From contig JAQBPB010000090.1 in the NCBI GenBank assembly GCA_028287745.1, forward strand, positions 1 to 64,000: a DNA stretch of 64,000 bases, written 5' to 3'. The stretch comes from Chloroflexota bacterium. Lineage in GTDB: Bacteria > Chloroflexota > Chloroflexia > Chloroheliales > Chloroheliaceae. The position numbers were made by a program, and so were the translations under genes. Positions 7,415 to 16,300 of the stretch are shown piece after piece (positions within the stretch are counted from its first letter, which is position 1; every line of letters starts with the position of its first letter). The notes beneath the pieces are model-generated. The model was not told the origin of the DNA. It searched no databases and saw only the letters and a list, made by a program, of their open reading frames with translations.

Positions 7415-9283
7415 CTACTGAACGGTATCGGTACGAGTTTTAACCTCGTTTTTCAAGCGCTCAATAAAATCGGCTACCGGCATGCTGCCCAGGTCGGCTC
7501 CGCTGCGCAACCGCACCGAAACCGTACCCTGCTCGGCTTCTTTATCGCCGACCACCAGCATATAAGGTATTTTCTGCAACTGGGCGTTACGAATCTTCTT
7601 TTGCATCGACTCGCGAGCTTCGTCCAGTTCTACCCGTAAAGTCCCGGCAAGGGTCGAGTCACCGGCTCCCTGGATTTGCAGCAAGACCTGGGTGGCGTAG
7701 TCAAAGTGCCGGTCGGCAATCGGGATGACCATAGCCTGGACCGGCGCAAGCCAGGACGGGAAAGCCCCGGCGTAATGCTCGATCAGCACCGACAGGAACC
7801 GTTCCATCGAACCCAGGATGGCCCGGTGCAGCATGACCGGCCGGGCCTCGTGGCCGTCCGGCGCGACATACTTGAGGTCGAAGCGTTCCGGCAGGTTGTA
7901 GTCAAGCTGGATGGTTGCCAGTTGCCAGGAGCGGTCCAGGGCGTCTTTAGCCGTAAAGTCAATCTTCGGCGCGTAGAAAGCCGCCTCGCCCGCTTCTTCG
8001 GTCCATTGGGCGCCTTTTGCCTGGAGCACTTCGCGCAGCGTTTCCTGGGTATAGTTCCAGAATTCCGGCGTGCCCAGGTATTTCTCAGGGTGGTTCTCAT
8101 CCCAGAGCGACAACCGCACCGACAGTTTCATGCCGAAAGGCGCGTAGAATTTCTCGACAATATCGTAAATTCTAAGGGCTTCGTCTTTAACCTGGTCGGG
8201 CGTACAGAAGACATGGGCATCGTCCTGAGTAATCATACGCACCCGCGAAAGGCCCTGCAGGGTGCCGGGAAGTTCATCCCGGTAGACCGCCGTTAGCTCG
8301 CTAAGGCGCATCGGGAGTTCCCGGTAGCTTCTTTTGCGGCTGGCGTAAATCTGGGTGTGGTGAGGGCAGTTCATCGGCTTGATGCAGAACTCTTCCTCGC
8401 TCTTACCAGTTACGTGGAACAGGTCGTCCTTGAATTTATCCCAGTGGCCGGAAGTCTTATACAGGTCGCTTTTGGTGATATGAGGGATCAAAACGCGCTG
8501 GTAGCCCATCGGCTCCTGGAGCGACTGCAGGAAATCTTCCAGTAACCGGCGCACCAGCGTGCCTCGCGGCGTAAACAGGGGCAGACCGGCCCCGACCAGG
8601 TCGGAGAAAGTAAACAGGTCAAGTTCCTGGCCGAGCTTGCGGTGGTCGCGCTTTTTAGCTTCTTCAAGCTGCCACAAATACTGGTCAAGTTCTTCTTTAT
8701 TGCGGAAGGCCGCGCCATAAAGCCGCTGCAACTGCGGGTTGGTTTCTTTACCGCGCCAGTAAGCGCCCGCGATGCTCATCAGCTTGAACGCGCCGACCTC
8801 GCTGGTATTGTTCAGGTGCGGCCCCCGGCACAGGTCAACAAAGTCACCCGTTTTATAAAAAGAAACCTGGGAAGCCCCGCCTGCCTCGTCTACGCCCACC
8901 GCGTCATCATCACCGGTTTCTTTCGCGACCGCCGTGCTGCCTTTTTCTTTTAACAGGTTTAACAGTTCGACCTTGAAGGGCTGGTTGCGGCGGGCCATTT
9001 CCTCAATAGCCTCGTCTACCGGCATTTCCATGCGTTCGTAAGCAAATTTCTTGTTTTTCAACTCGCGCATTTTCTGCTCGATTTTGCCCAGGTCGGCCGG
9101 GGTAAGCGTCACCGGCAGGTCAATATCGTAGTAGAAACCGTTTTTAACAGCCGGGCCAACCCCAAATTTGGCTTCCGGCCAGAGGGCTTGCACGGCAGCG
9201 GCCATCAGGTGGGCCGTCGAGTGGCGCATGCGCTCCAAATCTTCCGGTAAATCTTCGTGTTTAGCTTCTGCTTGCATACTCAT
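7415..9283 (-). CDS. thrS: Threonyl-tRNA synthetase lacking the TGS domain
   Basis: It charges tRNA-Thr in the cytosol. The editing domain shows His21 and His25 (HSTAHL) and the CRGPH segment; the class II core shows MNCPHH zinc/active-site residues, a motif 2 arginine region and motif 3 (AILGSMERFL), then an anticodon-binding domain near the end. The frame stays open 61 codons further upstream, but that part coincides with a T-box leader, so I place the start at ATG 9283-9281 with GAGGT 11 nt before it. The resulting 622-residue protein begins directly with the editing domain. The N-terminal TGS domain found in E. coli ThrS is absent, while a 20-residue acidic insertion (near GDDDAVGVDEAGG) partly restores the length. 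Confidence 0.96.
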   Translation of the reverse strand: MSMQAEAKHEDLPEDLERMRHSTAHLMAAAVQALWPEAKFGVGPAVKNGFYYDIDLPVTLTPADLGKIEQKMRELKNKKFAYERMEMPVDEAIEEMARRNQPFKVELLNLLKEKGSTAVAKETGDDDAVGVDEAGGASQVSFYKTGDFVDLCRGPHLNNTSEVGAFKLMSIAGAYWRGKETNPQLQRLYGAAFRNKEELDQYLWQLEEAKKRDHRKLGQELDLFTFSDLVGAGLPLFTPRGTLVRRLLEDFLQSLQEPMGYQRVLIPHITKSDLYKTSGHWDKFKDDLFHVTGKSEEEFCIKPMNCPHHTQIYASRKRSYRELPMRLSELTAVYRDELPGTLQGLSRVRMITQDDAHVFCTPDQVKDEALRIYDIVEKFYAPFGMKLSVRLSLWDENHPEKYLGTPEFWNYTQETLREVLQAKGAQWTEEAGEAAFYAPKIDFTAKDALDRSWQLATIQLDYNLPERFDLKYVAPDGHEARPVMLHRAILGSMERFLSVLIEHYAGAFPSWLAPVQAMVIPIADRHFDYATQVLLQIQGAGDSTLAGTLRVELDEARESMQKKIRNAQLQKIPYMLVVGDKEAEQGTVSVRLRSGADLGSMPVADFIERLKNEVKTRTDTVQ

Positions 9284-9625
9284 AAATATTAATACCTCGT
9301 TTGGTTGAGCCAGGAATAGGGTTATAAAAACAAAAATCCCTCCGTCCTGGCGTTCTGTTGTTACACAAAAACGAGGGACGAAAGGTTTACTTTCGTGGTT
9401 CCACCCTGCTTTCCGCCTGGCCCGAGTGGGCTTTAAGGCGCTCATTGAGAACGATAACGGGTTCAACCGCGCTCTTTGGGGCCGGTAAAGGCTTTATCGG
9501 AGCGGCTCATGGGTGGTTTTCCCTGGTCCTGCTAAAGACGGCTTCCAGCCTGCGACCGTCAATCTCTAGTTAGCTACGCGCCGGGTACTTTTCCCAATCA
9601 AAGCTTTGCCATATATGTTTAATAT
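9284..9625 (-). promoter_or_regulatory. T-box riboswitch leader of thrS
   Basis: The conserved T-box sequence AGGGTGGAACCACG is read on the minus strand at 9407-9394. Downstream a GGGA/TCCC stem (about 9371-9376 with 9337-9342) is followed by ATTTTTGTTTTT (9336-9325), the terminator that competes with the antiterminator. An AGAGA element in the upstream part fits the Stem I region. In this family, uncharged tRNA binds the leader and prevents termination. The gene behind it is thrS, so tRNA-Thr is the expected ligand. I did not fold Stem I and cannot name the specifier codon with confidence. The 5' limit is approximate. Confidence 0.9.
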
Positions 9626-9631
9626 GGTTAA

Positions 9632-9660
9632 ATTATAAGACTCGGCAGGGTATAAGTCAA
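9632..9660 (-). promoter_or_regulatory. Sigma-70-type promoter of thrS
   Basis: On the minus strand TTGACT (9660-9655) and TATAAT (9637-9632) are separated by exactly 17 nt. This near-consensus promoter lies just upstream of the T-box leader. Confidence 0.85.
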
Positions 9661-9677
9661 TTGGAACATAGGCCAGT

Positions 9678-9706
9678 TTGATTTTGATGTAAGGCAATAG
9701 TATAAT
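9678..9706 (+). promoter_or_regulatory. Sigma-70-type promoter of the UbiA-family gene
   Basis: TTGATT (9678-9683) and TATAAT (9701-9706) are 17 nt apart. The promoter points away from the thrS promoter, and the -35 boxes of the two are only 17 nt apart. Confidence 0.8.
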
Positions 9707-9770
9707 TTTTACCTGTAATGAGGCCGGTCAGGTAGGCGGGCGAGAGGGACTTTTAAGGAATATAATCATT

Positions 9771-10652
9771 TTGTTTTTCATTTTAAAGCAACTGCTGCGG
9801 ACCATGCGGCCAAAGCAGTGGGTTAAGAACCTGCTGGTCTATGCAGGCGTCGTGTTTGATCGCCACTTATTTGAAGTCCGGCCCGTATTAATCGCTACGT
9901 TGGGTTTTATCATTTTCTGCGGTATCAGTAGCGCCGTTTACTTATTGAACGACCTGGTTGATATTAAAAAAGACCAGCAGCACCCCCGCAAGCGCTTTAG
10001 GCCGCTGGCTTCCGGCAAGTTACCGAAAAAAGTGGCAATCTTTACGCTGGTCGCCCTGGTTGTCATCTGCATACCGGCTTCTTTCTTCCTGCAACCGGCT
10101 TTCGGCGCGATAGTTTTGCTCTACTTTATCATCCAGATTGCTTACTGCTTCTATCTCAAAAACATAGTCATCATAGATGTGTTTACCCTTGCCAGCGGCT
10201 TTGTGTTGCGGGCGGTGGGCGGGGCGCTGGTCATCCAGGTGGATGTCTCACCCTGGCTTCTGGTCTGTACCATGCTGGGGGCCCTGTTCATCGGGCTTGC
10301 CAAGCGGCGGCACGAACTGGTCCTGCTGGCCGAAGGCGCTTCCAATCACCGCCAGATCCTGGAAGAATATTCCAGCGAATTGGTCCAGGAAATGATTTCG
10401 GTCGTCACCAGTTCGGTGGTAATCGCTTACTCGCTATATACCATCACCTATGAGAAATTACCCAAGAACCACCTGATGGCTCTGACCATCCCGTTTGTGC
10501 TTTATGGGATTTTCCGCTACCTGTACCTGGTGTATAAGCGTGACGAAGGCGGCAGCCCGGAGGAAGTCCTGTTTAAAGATATTCCTTTACTGGTCTGTGT
10601 AACTCTCTGGGGACTGACCAGCATCGGGATTCTCTACTTTTTCCCGACCTGA
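9771..10652 (+). CDS. UbiA-family prenyltransferase, decaprenyl-phosphate phosphoribosyltransferase-like
   Basis: This is an integral membrane protein of 293 residues with about eight membrane segments. The first Asp-rich motif is N60-D61-x2-D64-x3-D68, followed by HPRKRFRPLASG, the form typical of decaprenyl-phosphate phosphoribosyltransferases (5-phosphoribosyl-1-diphosphate to decaprenyl-phosphate) and different from quinone-type UbiA enzymes. In actinobacteria this step makes the donor for arabinofuranose in the wall; whether a ribose or arabinose product is made here is inference. The start is TTG at 9771 with AAGGAA 11 nt upstream, and a good promoter lies at 9678-9706. The gene is monocistronic, ending at the terminator 10686-10726. 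Confidence 0.88.
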   Translation: MFFILKQLLRTMRPKQWVKNLLVYAGVVFDRHLFEVRPVLIATLGFIIFCGISSAVYLLNDLVDIKKDQQHPRKRFRPLASGKLPKKVAIFTLVALVVICIPASFFLQPAFGAIVLLYFIIQIAYCFYLKNIVIIDVFTLASGFVLRAVGGALVIQVDVSPWLLVCTMLGALFIGLAKRRHELVLLAEGASNHRQILEEYSSELVQEMISVVTSSVVIAYSLYTITYEKLPKNHLMALTIPFVLYGIFRYLYLVYKRDEGGSPEEVLFKDIPLLVCVTLWGLTSIGILYFFPT

Positions 10653-10685
10653 TATTCCTCTAATCACTAAAAACGGTTAAAATAT

Positions 10686-10726
10686 GCGGTATGCCTGGTA
10701 CTAGATTCCAGGCCTACCGCTTTTTA
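10686..10726 (+). terminator. Rho-independent terminator after the UbiA-family gene
   Basis: A 13-bp, nearly perfect stem (10686-10698 with 10708-10720) with a short loop is followed by TTTTTATT. Confidence 0.85.
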
Positions 10727-10755
10727 TTAACTTGAAATTTGAAGGACTTCACGGT

Positions 10756-11136
10756 ATGGATAATGCGGAGGAAATAGACCTGTTGGAGCAGTTCGCCCGG
10801 CTTTCTGCCCGGGTGGCCGAACTGGAAGAACGGGTGGCTCTCCTGGAAAACCGGGACGGTGGTAGCCGGGCGGTGCCTGATGGGGTGGCCGGTGCGCCGG
10901 GCAGCCCGCCTCCTGACGGGGATACCTTACTGGCCGGGTTGCGGGTGGTTTTGGAGCGGTTGGGTGAAGCCGAAGCGGCTGAAATTCGCCAGGAACTGGT
11001 TAAAAACGGCTTCCCGGCAACCCTGACCAGGAGCGATATTAACAAGGCCCTCTACCGGCATAGCGCTATTTTTGAGAAAATAAATACCGATAGCGGCAAG
11101 CCGGAATGGCGCTTGATTCAGGGGAAAAGTGGATAA
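10756..11136 (+). CDS. Coiled-coil protein with a C-terminal winged-helix-like segment, unknown function
   Basis: This is a 126-residue soluble protein. I start it at ATG 10756, which has GAAGGA 9 nt upstream; the frame reaches a TTG at 10732 with no site. Residues 1-36 are a heptad-rich acidic helix (LLEQFARLSARVAELEERVALLEN), a likely coiled coil giving oligomers. A Gly/Pro linker follows. The last 60 residues, with EIRQELVKNGF, LTRSDINKALYR and a WRLI end, look like a small winged helix of the kind found in regulators and in DNA- or RNA-associated proteins. It is separated from the following operon by its own promoter-like site, so a regulatory link to that operon is only a possibility. 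Confidence 0.7.
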   Translation: MDNAEEIDLLEQFARLSARVAELEERVALLENRDGGSRAVPDGVAGAPGSPPPDGDTLLAGLRVVLERLGEAEAAEIRQELVKNGFPATLTRSDINKALYRHSAIFEKINTDSGKPEWRLIQGKSG

Positions 11137-11166
11137 CTTTAGGACAATCTGGGGAGTATGGTACTG

Positions 11167-11194
11167 TTTACAAGCCCATAAAATGTGGTATCAT
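11167..11194 (+). promoter_or_regulatory. Candidate promoter of the 11.3-22.5 kb module
   Basis: TTTACA (11167-11172) and TATCAT (11189-11194) are separated by 16 nt, 83 nt before the first start codon of the module. There is one mismatch in each box. Confidence 0.5.
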
Positions 11195-11277
11195 AGGCAA
11201 AGATTAACATAACAAGAATTACGCGGTGCCGCAGTTATTTATCACGGGCTCTTTAAAACTGAACCGAAGTGTTAGCT

Positions 11278-11826
11278 ATGCTGAGCAATAACATCCCGCT
11301 AGATTCACACCTTTCAGAACCATCTCCCCTTTCTAGCGAAGAAAATTTGAATATCCGGGTAAACCTGGCTCAAGTAGAGCAGTTGCGCAAGCTGGGCGTG
11401 TTGGATGAAGCCCAGACGGCGGCTGGCCGTAGGGCCGGGGGTTTGCTGGTGTCGGTATCCTCGCGGCTGGTAAAGCAGTTTCAGCAGGAGAACGAGTCAA
11501 CCGGAGCGGCACTCGAAAAGTTAGCAGGCCGGATTCATGCCGCCGGGTTAAGTGTCCCGGCCCGGCTCTTCCTGACAGCCGGACGGCCCTTGAGTTTCTT
11601 TGGCAGCCAGGTGCTTTTGCTTGCTCAACCCGTTTCAAAATTACTCTTTAGAAACCAGGACCCGGCCGGGCACTATTACCGGCTCCTGGAAGACCGCCAG
11701 AATGTTGACCGCTTGCTCCGGTGCCTGGATGCTCTGGAGAGCCGGGAAACCCTGGCAAAACGTCAAGCTGAACCTGAAGTTTCCCGACTGGGCCTGTTTT
11801 CCAGTAAAAAGGAGCGTACCCGGTAA
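11278..11826 (+). CDS. Soluble helical protein, first gene of the unknown module
   Basis: This is a 182-residue protein without signal peptide or clear membrane span. A weak GAAG lies 10 nt before ATG 11278; GTG 11269 is the alternative start. It is rich in Leu, Ala, Arg and Glu and should be mainly helical. Residues around 95-125 hold a semi-hydrophobic stretch (PARLFLTAGRPLSFFGSQVLLLAQP) that could contact the membrane or a membrane partner. A segment HYYRLLEDRQNVDRLLRCLDALE follows, and the end is basic (SSKKERTR). I do not recognise a named domain. Its stop codon overlaps the next start by one base, so it is translationally coupled to the membrane protein at 11826 and should work with it. 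Confidence 0.72.
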   Translation: MLSNNIPLDSHLSEPSPLSSEENLNIRVNLAQVEQLRKLGVLDEAQTAAGRRAGGLLVSVSSRLVKQFQQENESTGAALEKLAGRIHAAGLSVPARLFLTAGRPLSFFGSQVLLLAQPVSKLLFRNQDPAGHYYRLLEDRQNVDRLLRCLDALESRETLAKRQAEPEVSRLGLFSSKKERTR

Positions 11827-12635
11827 TGAATGTATCCCTGGCGCTAGGCCCTTCGACCGTCTTTGCACTTATCGTGTTAATCGCCTTTTTGATTTTCTTT
11901 TTTGGAGCCTGGTCGCGTATCGAACAGCAGGGTCACCGCCCGGTTCTGCGGGCTTTGCGGCCGCTTGTCCGGTTAAAAAGCCTTATCGGCCAGAGCGCCG
12001 AAACCGGCAAGGGCCTGTATTACTCACCGGGCAGCGGTGGCCTCAACGACCAACCGGGCGCCGCCGAAACCCTGAGCAGCCTGACGACCCTTTCAGCGGT
12101 ATCAAGAGGAGCGGCCCGTTCGGGCGCTTCCTTGCAGGTTTCCGCCAACGATACGCTGTCCTACCTGGCGGCGCAAGATGTGGTTCAGGCGGAATACGCC
12201 GGGGCCGGTCGCCTGGACGACTTTGACCCGCACAATGTACGCTTTGTTACCCAGCAGGACCGCCTGGCTTATATCGCCGGAGTGGAAAGTAGCCTGGATG
12301 AAGAAGCTATTTCGGGCAGTGTAATGCTGGGCCGCTTTGACTCGGAGTACCTGTTGGCCGGAGAGCGGGCTAACCAGTTGGATATTCCACAGGTCGCCGG
12401 TTCAAGCCGGGTGGAGGCCATGCCTCTGATGCTGGCAAGTGCCGGGCCTGAAAGCACTTTACTTGGTGAGGAAATTTACGCCGCCCCGGCTTACCTGAGC
12501 CGCCGCCCGGCCCTGTTAGCCAGCGTCGGGGCCCAGGATGCCCTGCGCATGTTAATTATCCTGGCGATTATTCTTGGCGTAATTGCCGCCTCGACCGGCT
12601 TGCTACCTAATATTGGTGATTATTTCTTGCGCTAG
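11826..12635 (+). CDS. Membrane protein with two terminal spans (DUF6754-like by recollection)
   Basis: This is a 269-residue protein with one hydrophobic span at residues 9-27 and another at about 238-260. The roughly 210-residue middle is soluble and Ala/Ser/Gly rich, with repeated small helices and a patterned core (GKGLYYSPGSGGLNDQPGAAETLSSL; DTLSYLAAQDVV; DPHNVRFVTQQDRLAYIAGV; SVMLGRFDSEYLLAGE). This layout matches what I remember as DUF6754 in Chloroflexota; I could not verify it. In that family the middle domain has a Rossmann-like appearance, but no catalytic residue is known to me. It overlaps the previous gene by one base and the next follows after 15 nt, so they form one transcript. 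Confidence 0.78.
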   Translation: MNVSLALGPSTVFALIVLIAFLIFFFGAWSRIEQQGHRPVLRALRPLVRLKSLIGQSAETGKGLYYSPGSGGLNDQPGAAETLSSLTTLSAVSRGAARSGASLQVSANDTLSYLAAQDVVQAEYAGAGRLDDFDPHNVRFVTQQDRLAYIAGVESSLDEEAISGSVMLGRFDSEYLLAGERANQLDIPQVAGSSRVEAMPLMLASAGPESTLLGEEIYAAPAYLSRRPALLASVGAQDALRMLIILAIILGVIAASTGLLPNIGDYFLR

Positions 12636-12650
12636 AGGGCTAACCTGAAA

Positions 12651-13271
12651 ATGCAGCGGGTCAAAATTTATCTTCCACTGATTGTAGTTTTTGTAACCGC
12701 CCTCCTGGTGCTGGTGGATTTCTTTACGACCGGCCTGGTGGATAATATCGGCCATGTGCTGGCCCTGTGGGTCTCTTTAATTGCCGGTTTCCTGCTGCTT
12801 TTGGGCCTGGCAAATATCAGTACGGTCCATTTCCAGCGCATCCGGCAGGGCCACCCCAAAAGACTCTATAGCCTGGCCTTGCTGGTCAGCATGGTAGTGG
12901 TAATCCTGGCCGGGGTCATTGGCCGGGTAGCCGGTTACCAGGATGGCGTTTCGAACTGGATATTCCAGTATATCTATCAACCGCTGGCGACAACGCTCTT
13001 CTCACTCCTGGCTTTTTTGCTTATTAACGCCGCTCTGCGGACTTTACGAATCGGTACAATTGAATCTACTTTGCTGGTTATCGGGGCTTTGATTGTTTTG
13101 CTGGGACAGGTGGCTTTCGCGCCATTTAACGGCTTGCACTCAATCAGCCAGTGGTTCCAGGACTACCCGGTGCTTGGCATTATCCGTGGCATATTAATCG
13201 GTACGGCGCTTGGCGCGATTGCTACAAGTTTACGGTACTTACTTGGGGTTGATAATAATTATATGAGGTAA
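12651..13271 (+). CDS. Polytopic membrane protein, unknown function
   Basis: This is a 206-residue protein consisting almost wholly of hydrophobic segments: I count six spans, at about residues 5-25, 32-50, 70-92, 102-125, 132-155 and 170-192. The only sizeable soluble part is the basic loop at 52-70 (HFQRIRQGHPKRLY), which by the positive-inside rule faces the cytosol. No transporter signature or catalytic motif is visible. It belongs to the same transcript as its neighbours and resembles in size and hydrophobicity the protein at 18319-19002, suggesting the two may pair in a membrane complex. Confidence 0.78.
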   Translation: MQRVKIYLPLIVVFVTALLVLVDFFTTGLVDNIGHVLALWVSLIAGFLLLLGLANISTVHFQRIRQGHPKRLYSLALLVSMVVVILAGVIGRVAGYQDGVSNWIFQYIYQPLATTLFSLLAFLLINAALRTLRIGTIESTLLVIGALIVLLGQVAFAPFNGLHSISQWFQDYPVLGIIRGILIGTALGAIATSLRYLLGVDNNYMR

Positions 13272-13319
13272 CCGGAGAACCCCGGGGTTCCGGTTGTCTT
13301 GAGGGAGAAGGGGCGGGTT

Positions 13320-16300
13320 TTGCCGAAGGTCTGTACTAAATGTGGTAAAAATACTCCAGAGATGGGCCGGTGGTGTCCCGGCTGCGGCGGATTATTCTGG
13401 CCGCTTTTGTTAAACAATCAGCCGGAAACCGGTAGCCCCCTGGCCTGTTCGATTTGCGGCACACTCAATCCGGGCAACATCGATAACTGCACCAATTGTG
13501 GTGCCATTTTGCAAAAATCCAGGCCGGCCATTATTGGCGAGAACCCGGGCTTTTCCAGGGGCGGCCGGATATCTCTGAATCCCGGGGAGCTTGAACCCGG
13601 TGACCCTTCCGCGCAGTCTGCCAGGGCTGCGGGTGGCCGCCTTTCTCGCCTGGCTCAGGCCCGTGAGAAAATGGAAGCTGATAAAAAAGGTTCAACCGGC
13701 GCGAGCAGCGATTGGCTGGATAGTTTGCGTTCGGATAAGCCCGCAAACCCTGTCACCTCGCCCGCCCCGGCCATTCCAACCGGCCCGGTCACTCCGGCCA
13801 TTCCAACCGGCCCCGCCGAAACGTCTGAACTTCCTGTGTCGCCCCCGGCCGCACCTGCCCCGGCGGCCCCCAAAACGGAGCCGCTGGAAACAGAATCCTT
13901 CTCCTGGACTCTGGATGAGGCGGAGATGGTTGACCCGGCCCCGACCCCTGCTCCTGTTGAGCCGGTTGGCGAAGATGATGCCGCTTTTTCCAATCCATCC
14001 CTGGACGATTTGCCGGATGATACTACCTTACCGGATTGGCTAAAAAATCTGAAATATAAAGCCGAACAATCCTCCGGCCAGAATCAATCCGCTTCTAATC
14101 CAAGCCTGGCGAGCGATAGCGAAGAGGATATGCCGGAAATCACCGGGAGTATCCCCCAGTGGCTGCGCGACTTTGCGGTAGCCAGCTCAAATTTGCCAAC
14201 CGGCCCTGACCCCGAAGAAATTCTGGATGAGAAAGAGGTTGACTCGGCTTTCCTTGAGGAAGAGACCGCCCTTATTCCGGACACCGTCGAGCAGGAGCTG
14301 CCGGACTGGCTGCGTAGCGCCCGGGTAGATACTTTTATTACCCAGGAAGCTCCCCAGAAAGATATACTCGACTGGCTCAAAGGGCCGTCCCAACCCCTAT
14401 CGGGCATACCGGAGCGCCCCAGCTTTGGTGATGTGGACGTGGAAGAACGCCTCAATTTTGCCTTTGAAGAACCGGAAAACTCCGCCGGGTCCGCTAACTT
14501 TGGCGATGCCGGTAACGAAACCGGCCGGCCGAGAAGCGGCCTGACCGATATTCTGGGCTTTTCACCGTATAACTCGGAAGGTAACCAGGCTCCGTTCCAC
14601 TGGCAGCAGCAAGCCGCCGAAAGCCTGCCCAACCCGGTTGAACCCGACGAAGCGTTCCCCGACATTCCCGACTTCCTGGCCGAACCTTCTTTTGTGGAAA
14701 CCCCGGGAAACAGGCCCGCGCCCGAACCGGTTTACAGCGCCTTACCCGTCTGGTTGAATGGCCTTAAACCGCCCGCCCTGGATGCCGGTTCCGAAGGGCA
14801 ATTCCCGGTTGATGAAAATGGGACTACCGGCCCGGTTGAGCCGGGCGCATCCCCTGCCGGTAACCTGGCTCCCTGGCTGCAGGGGTTACAACCTCCCGAA
14901 CTTGAAGGTAACGCCGCGCTTCTTTTGAACCTGGACGAACTGCTAAACAGCTTGCCCCCGATTGATACTTCTAGCGGGTACACGCCCCAGGAAAATGATG
15001 CCCAGTCTGCCCGCGATAAAGGCACCCGGCCCTTCTCGGTCGGGGCGATGTTCCACCAGACCGATTACCTTTCCGAACGGTTTGTCGGGGAAGGCGTGCC
15101 TCAAAGTTATCCGGAGGAAGAATCCTATACTCCTGGGTTTTCTATCCCGTCTTTCGATACGGATAATGCCTCTCAACCGGCTTCCAGGGCCGGAGATACA
15201 GGGCCAAAGCCTTTCTCTATCCCGGATGAAGAAGGTGGGCCGGATACCGCCAGCGCCAAGGCCGGAAATGCTAATGGCCCGGTTTCGGGTAAAGGCGGGG
15301 TAGTATTTGGCGCGGCTGCCGCAGGAGGAGTGGCCGGTTCAGCCTTAAACCAGGGCCAAACCGCGCCTGGCGCTGGCACATCTTCATTGCCGGACTGGTT
15401 AAATATGCTGCCGGGATTGCCGGAACTGTCGGCCCCGCCACCCACCGGGCAGGGCACGGCTGAAACGGCCGAGTCTGATTGGGCTAAACCCTGGGATGAT
15501 GTGGTCCAACCGGCTGGCACCGGCAGTGATGTTGCCTCTGTCATGCCTGAAGGTGGGGCTGCTCCGGAAAATAACCAGCCAGCACCGGGCGCGGCGGAGG
15601 AAACCGGGTCTACCTGGGCTAAACCCTGGGATGATGTGGCCCAACCGGCTGAAGCCAGCCCTGAAGGAGTGGCCGCCGCGCCGCTTGACGCCGGTAACCC
15701 GCCTGCGGAAGGCGCTGCCAGTACTGCGGGTGCGGAAGCCGCTGGAGTTGCTGCCAATACTGCGAATACGGAAGCTGTTGCCGGTACTTCAAATTCGGAA
15801 GGCAATGCCAATACCGCCAATGTCACTCCCCTGGGTGAAATTGCCGGTGCCGCGAATACGGAAGTGACCGACCAGGTCGCTGCTACAGCGGATGAAAATA
15901 CCGAGACTAGATCATCCGCTTCACAGGACGGACCGGCTATCCCACCGGCCTGGCCGGTTCAACTTGAAGAATTGCCTTCCCTGGCCTCGCTGAATGATGG
16001 GAAACCACCCACTTTTGAACTACCGGACTTTTTAGCAAACCTTGATAACCTGGCGGCTTCCGATAACGAAGCTGCGCCGGAAATACCGGCCTGGCAGCGG
16101 CTGTACGTCCCTGAAAAGACCGCTGATGCCCCCGACTCCGCCCCGCCACTTCCGACCACTTCCGGTACCGGCGAGCATGTTACCCATGACACGGATACCA
16201 GCGCTCTTGAAGCCAATTATGATAACTTGCCGGATTTCTTGCGCGATATGAATTTCATCCGGCAAGACCCGGTTATTGCCCCGGCCACTCCTACCGGCGA

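Noticed and set aside
9284-9466. N-terminal extension of thrS
   Set aside because: The frame is open, but these bases contain the T-box sequence and terminator, and the extension has no TGS-domain pattern.
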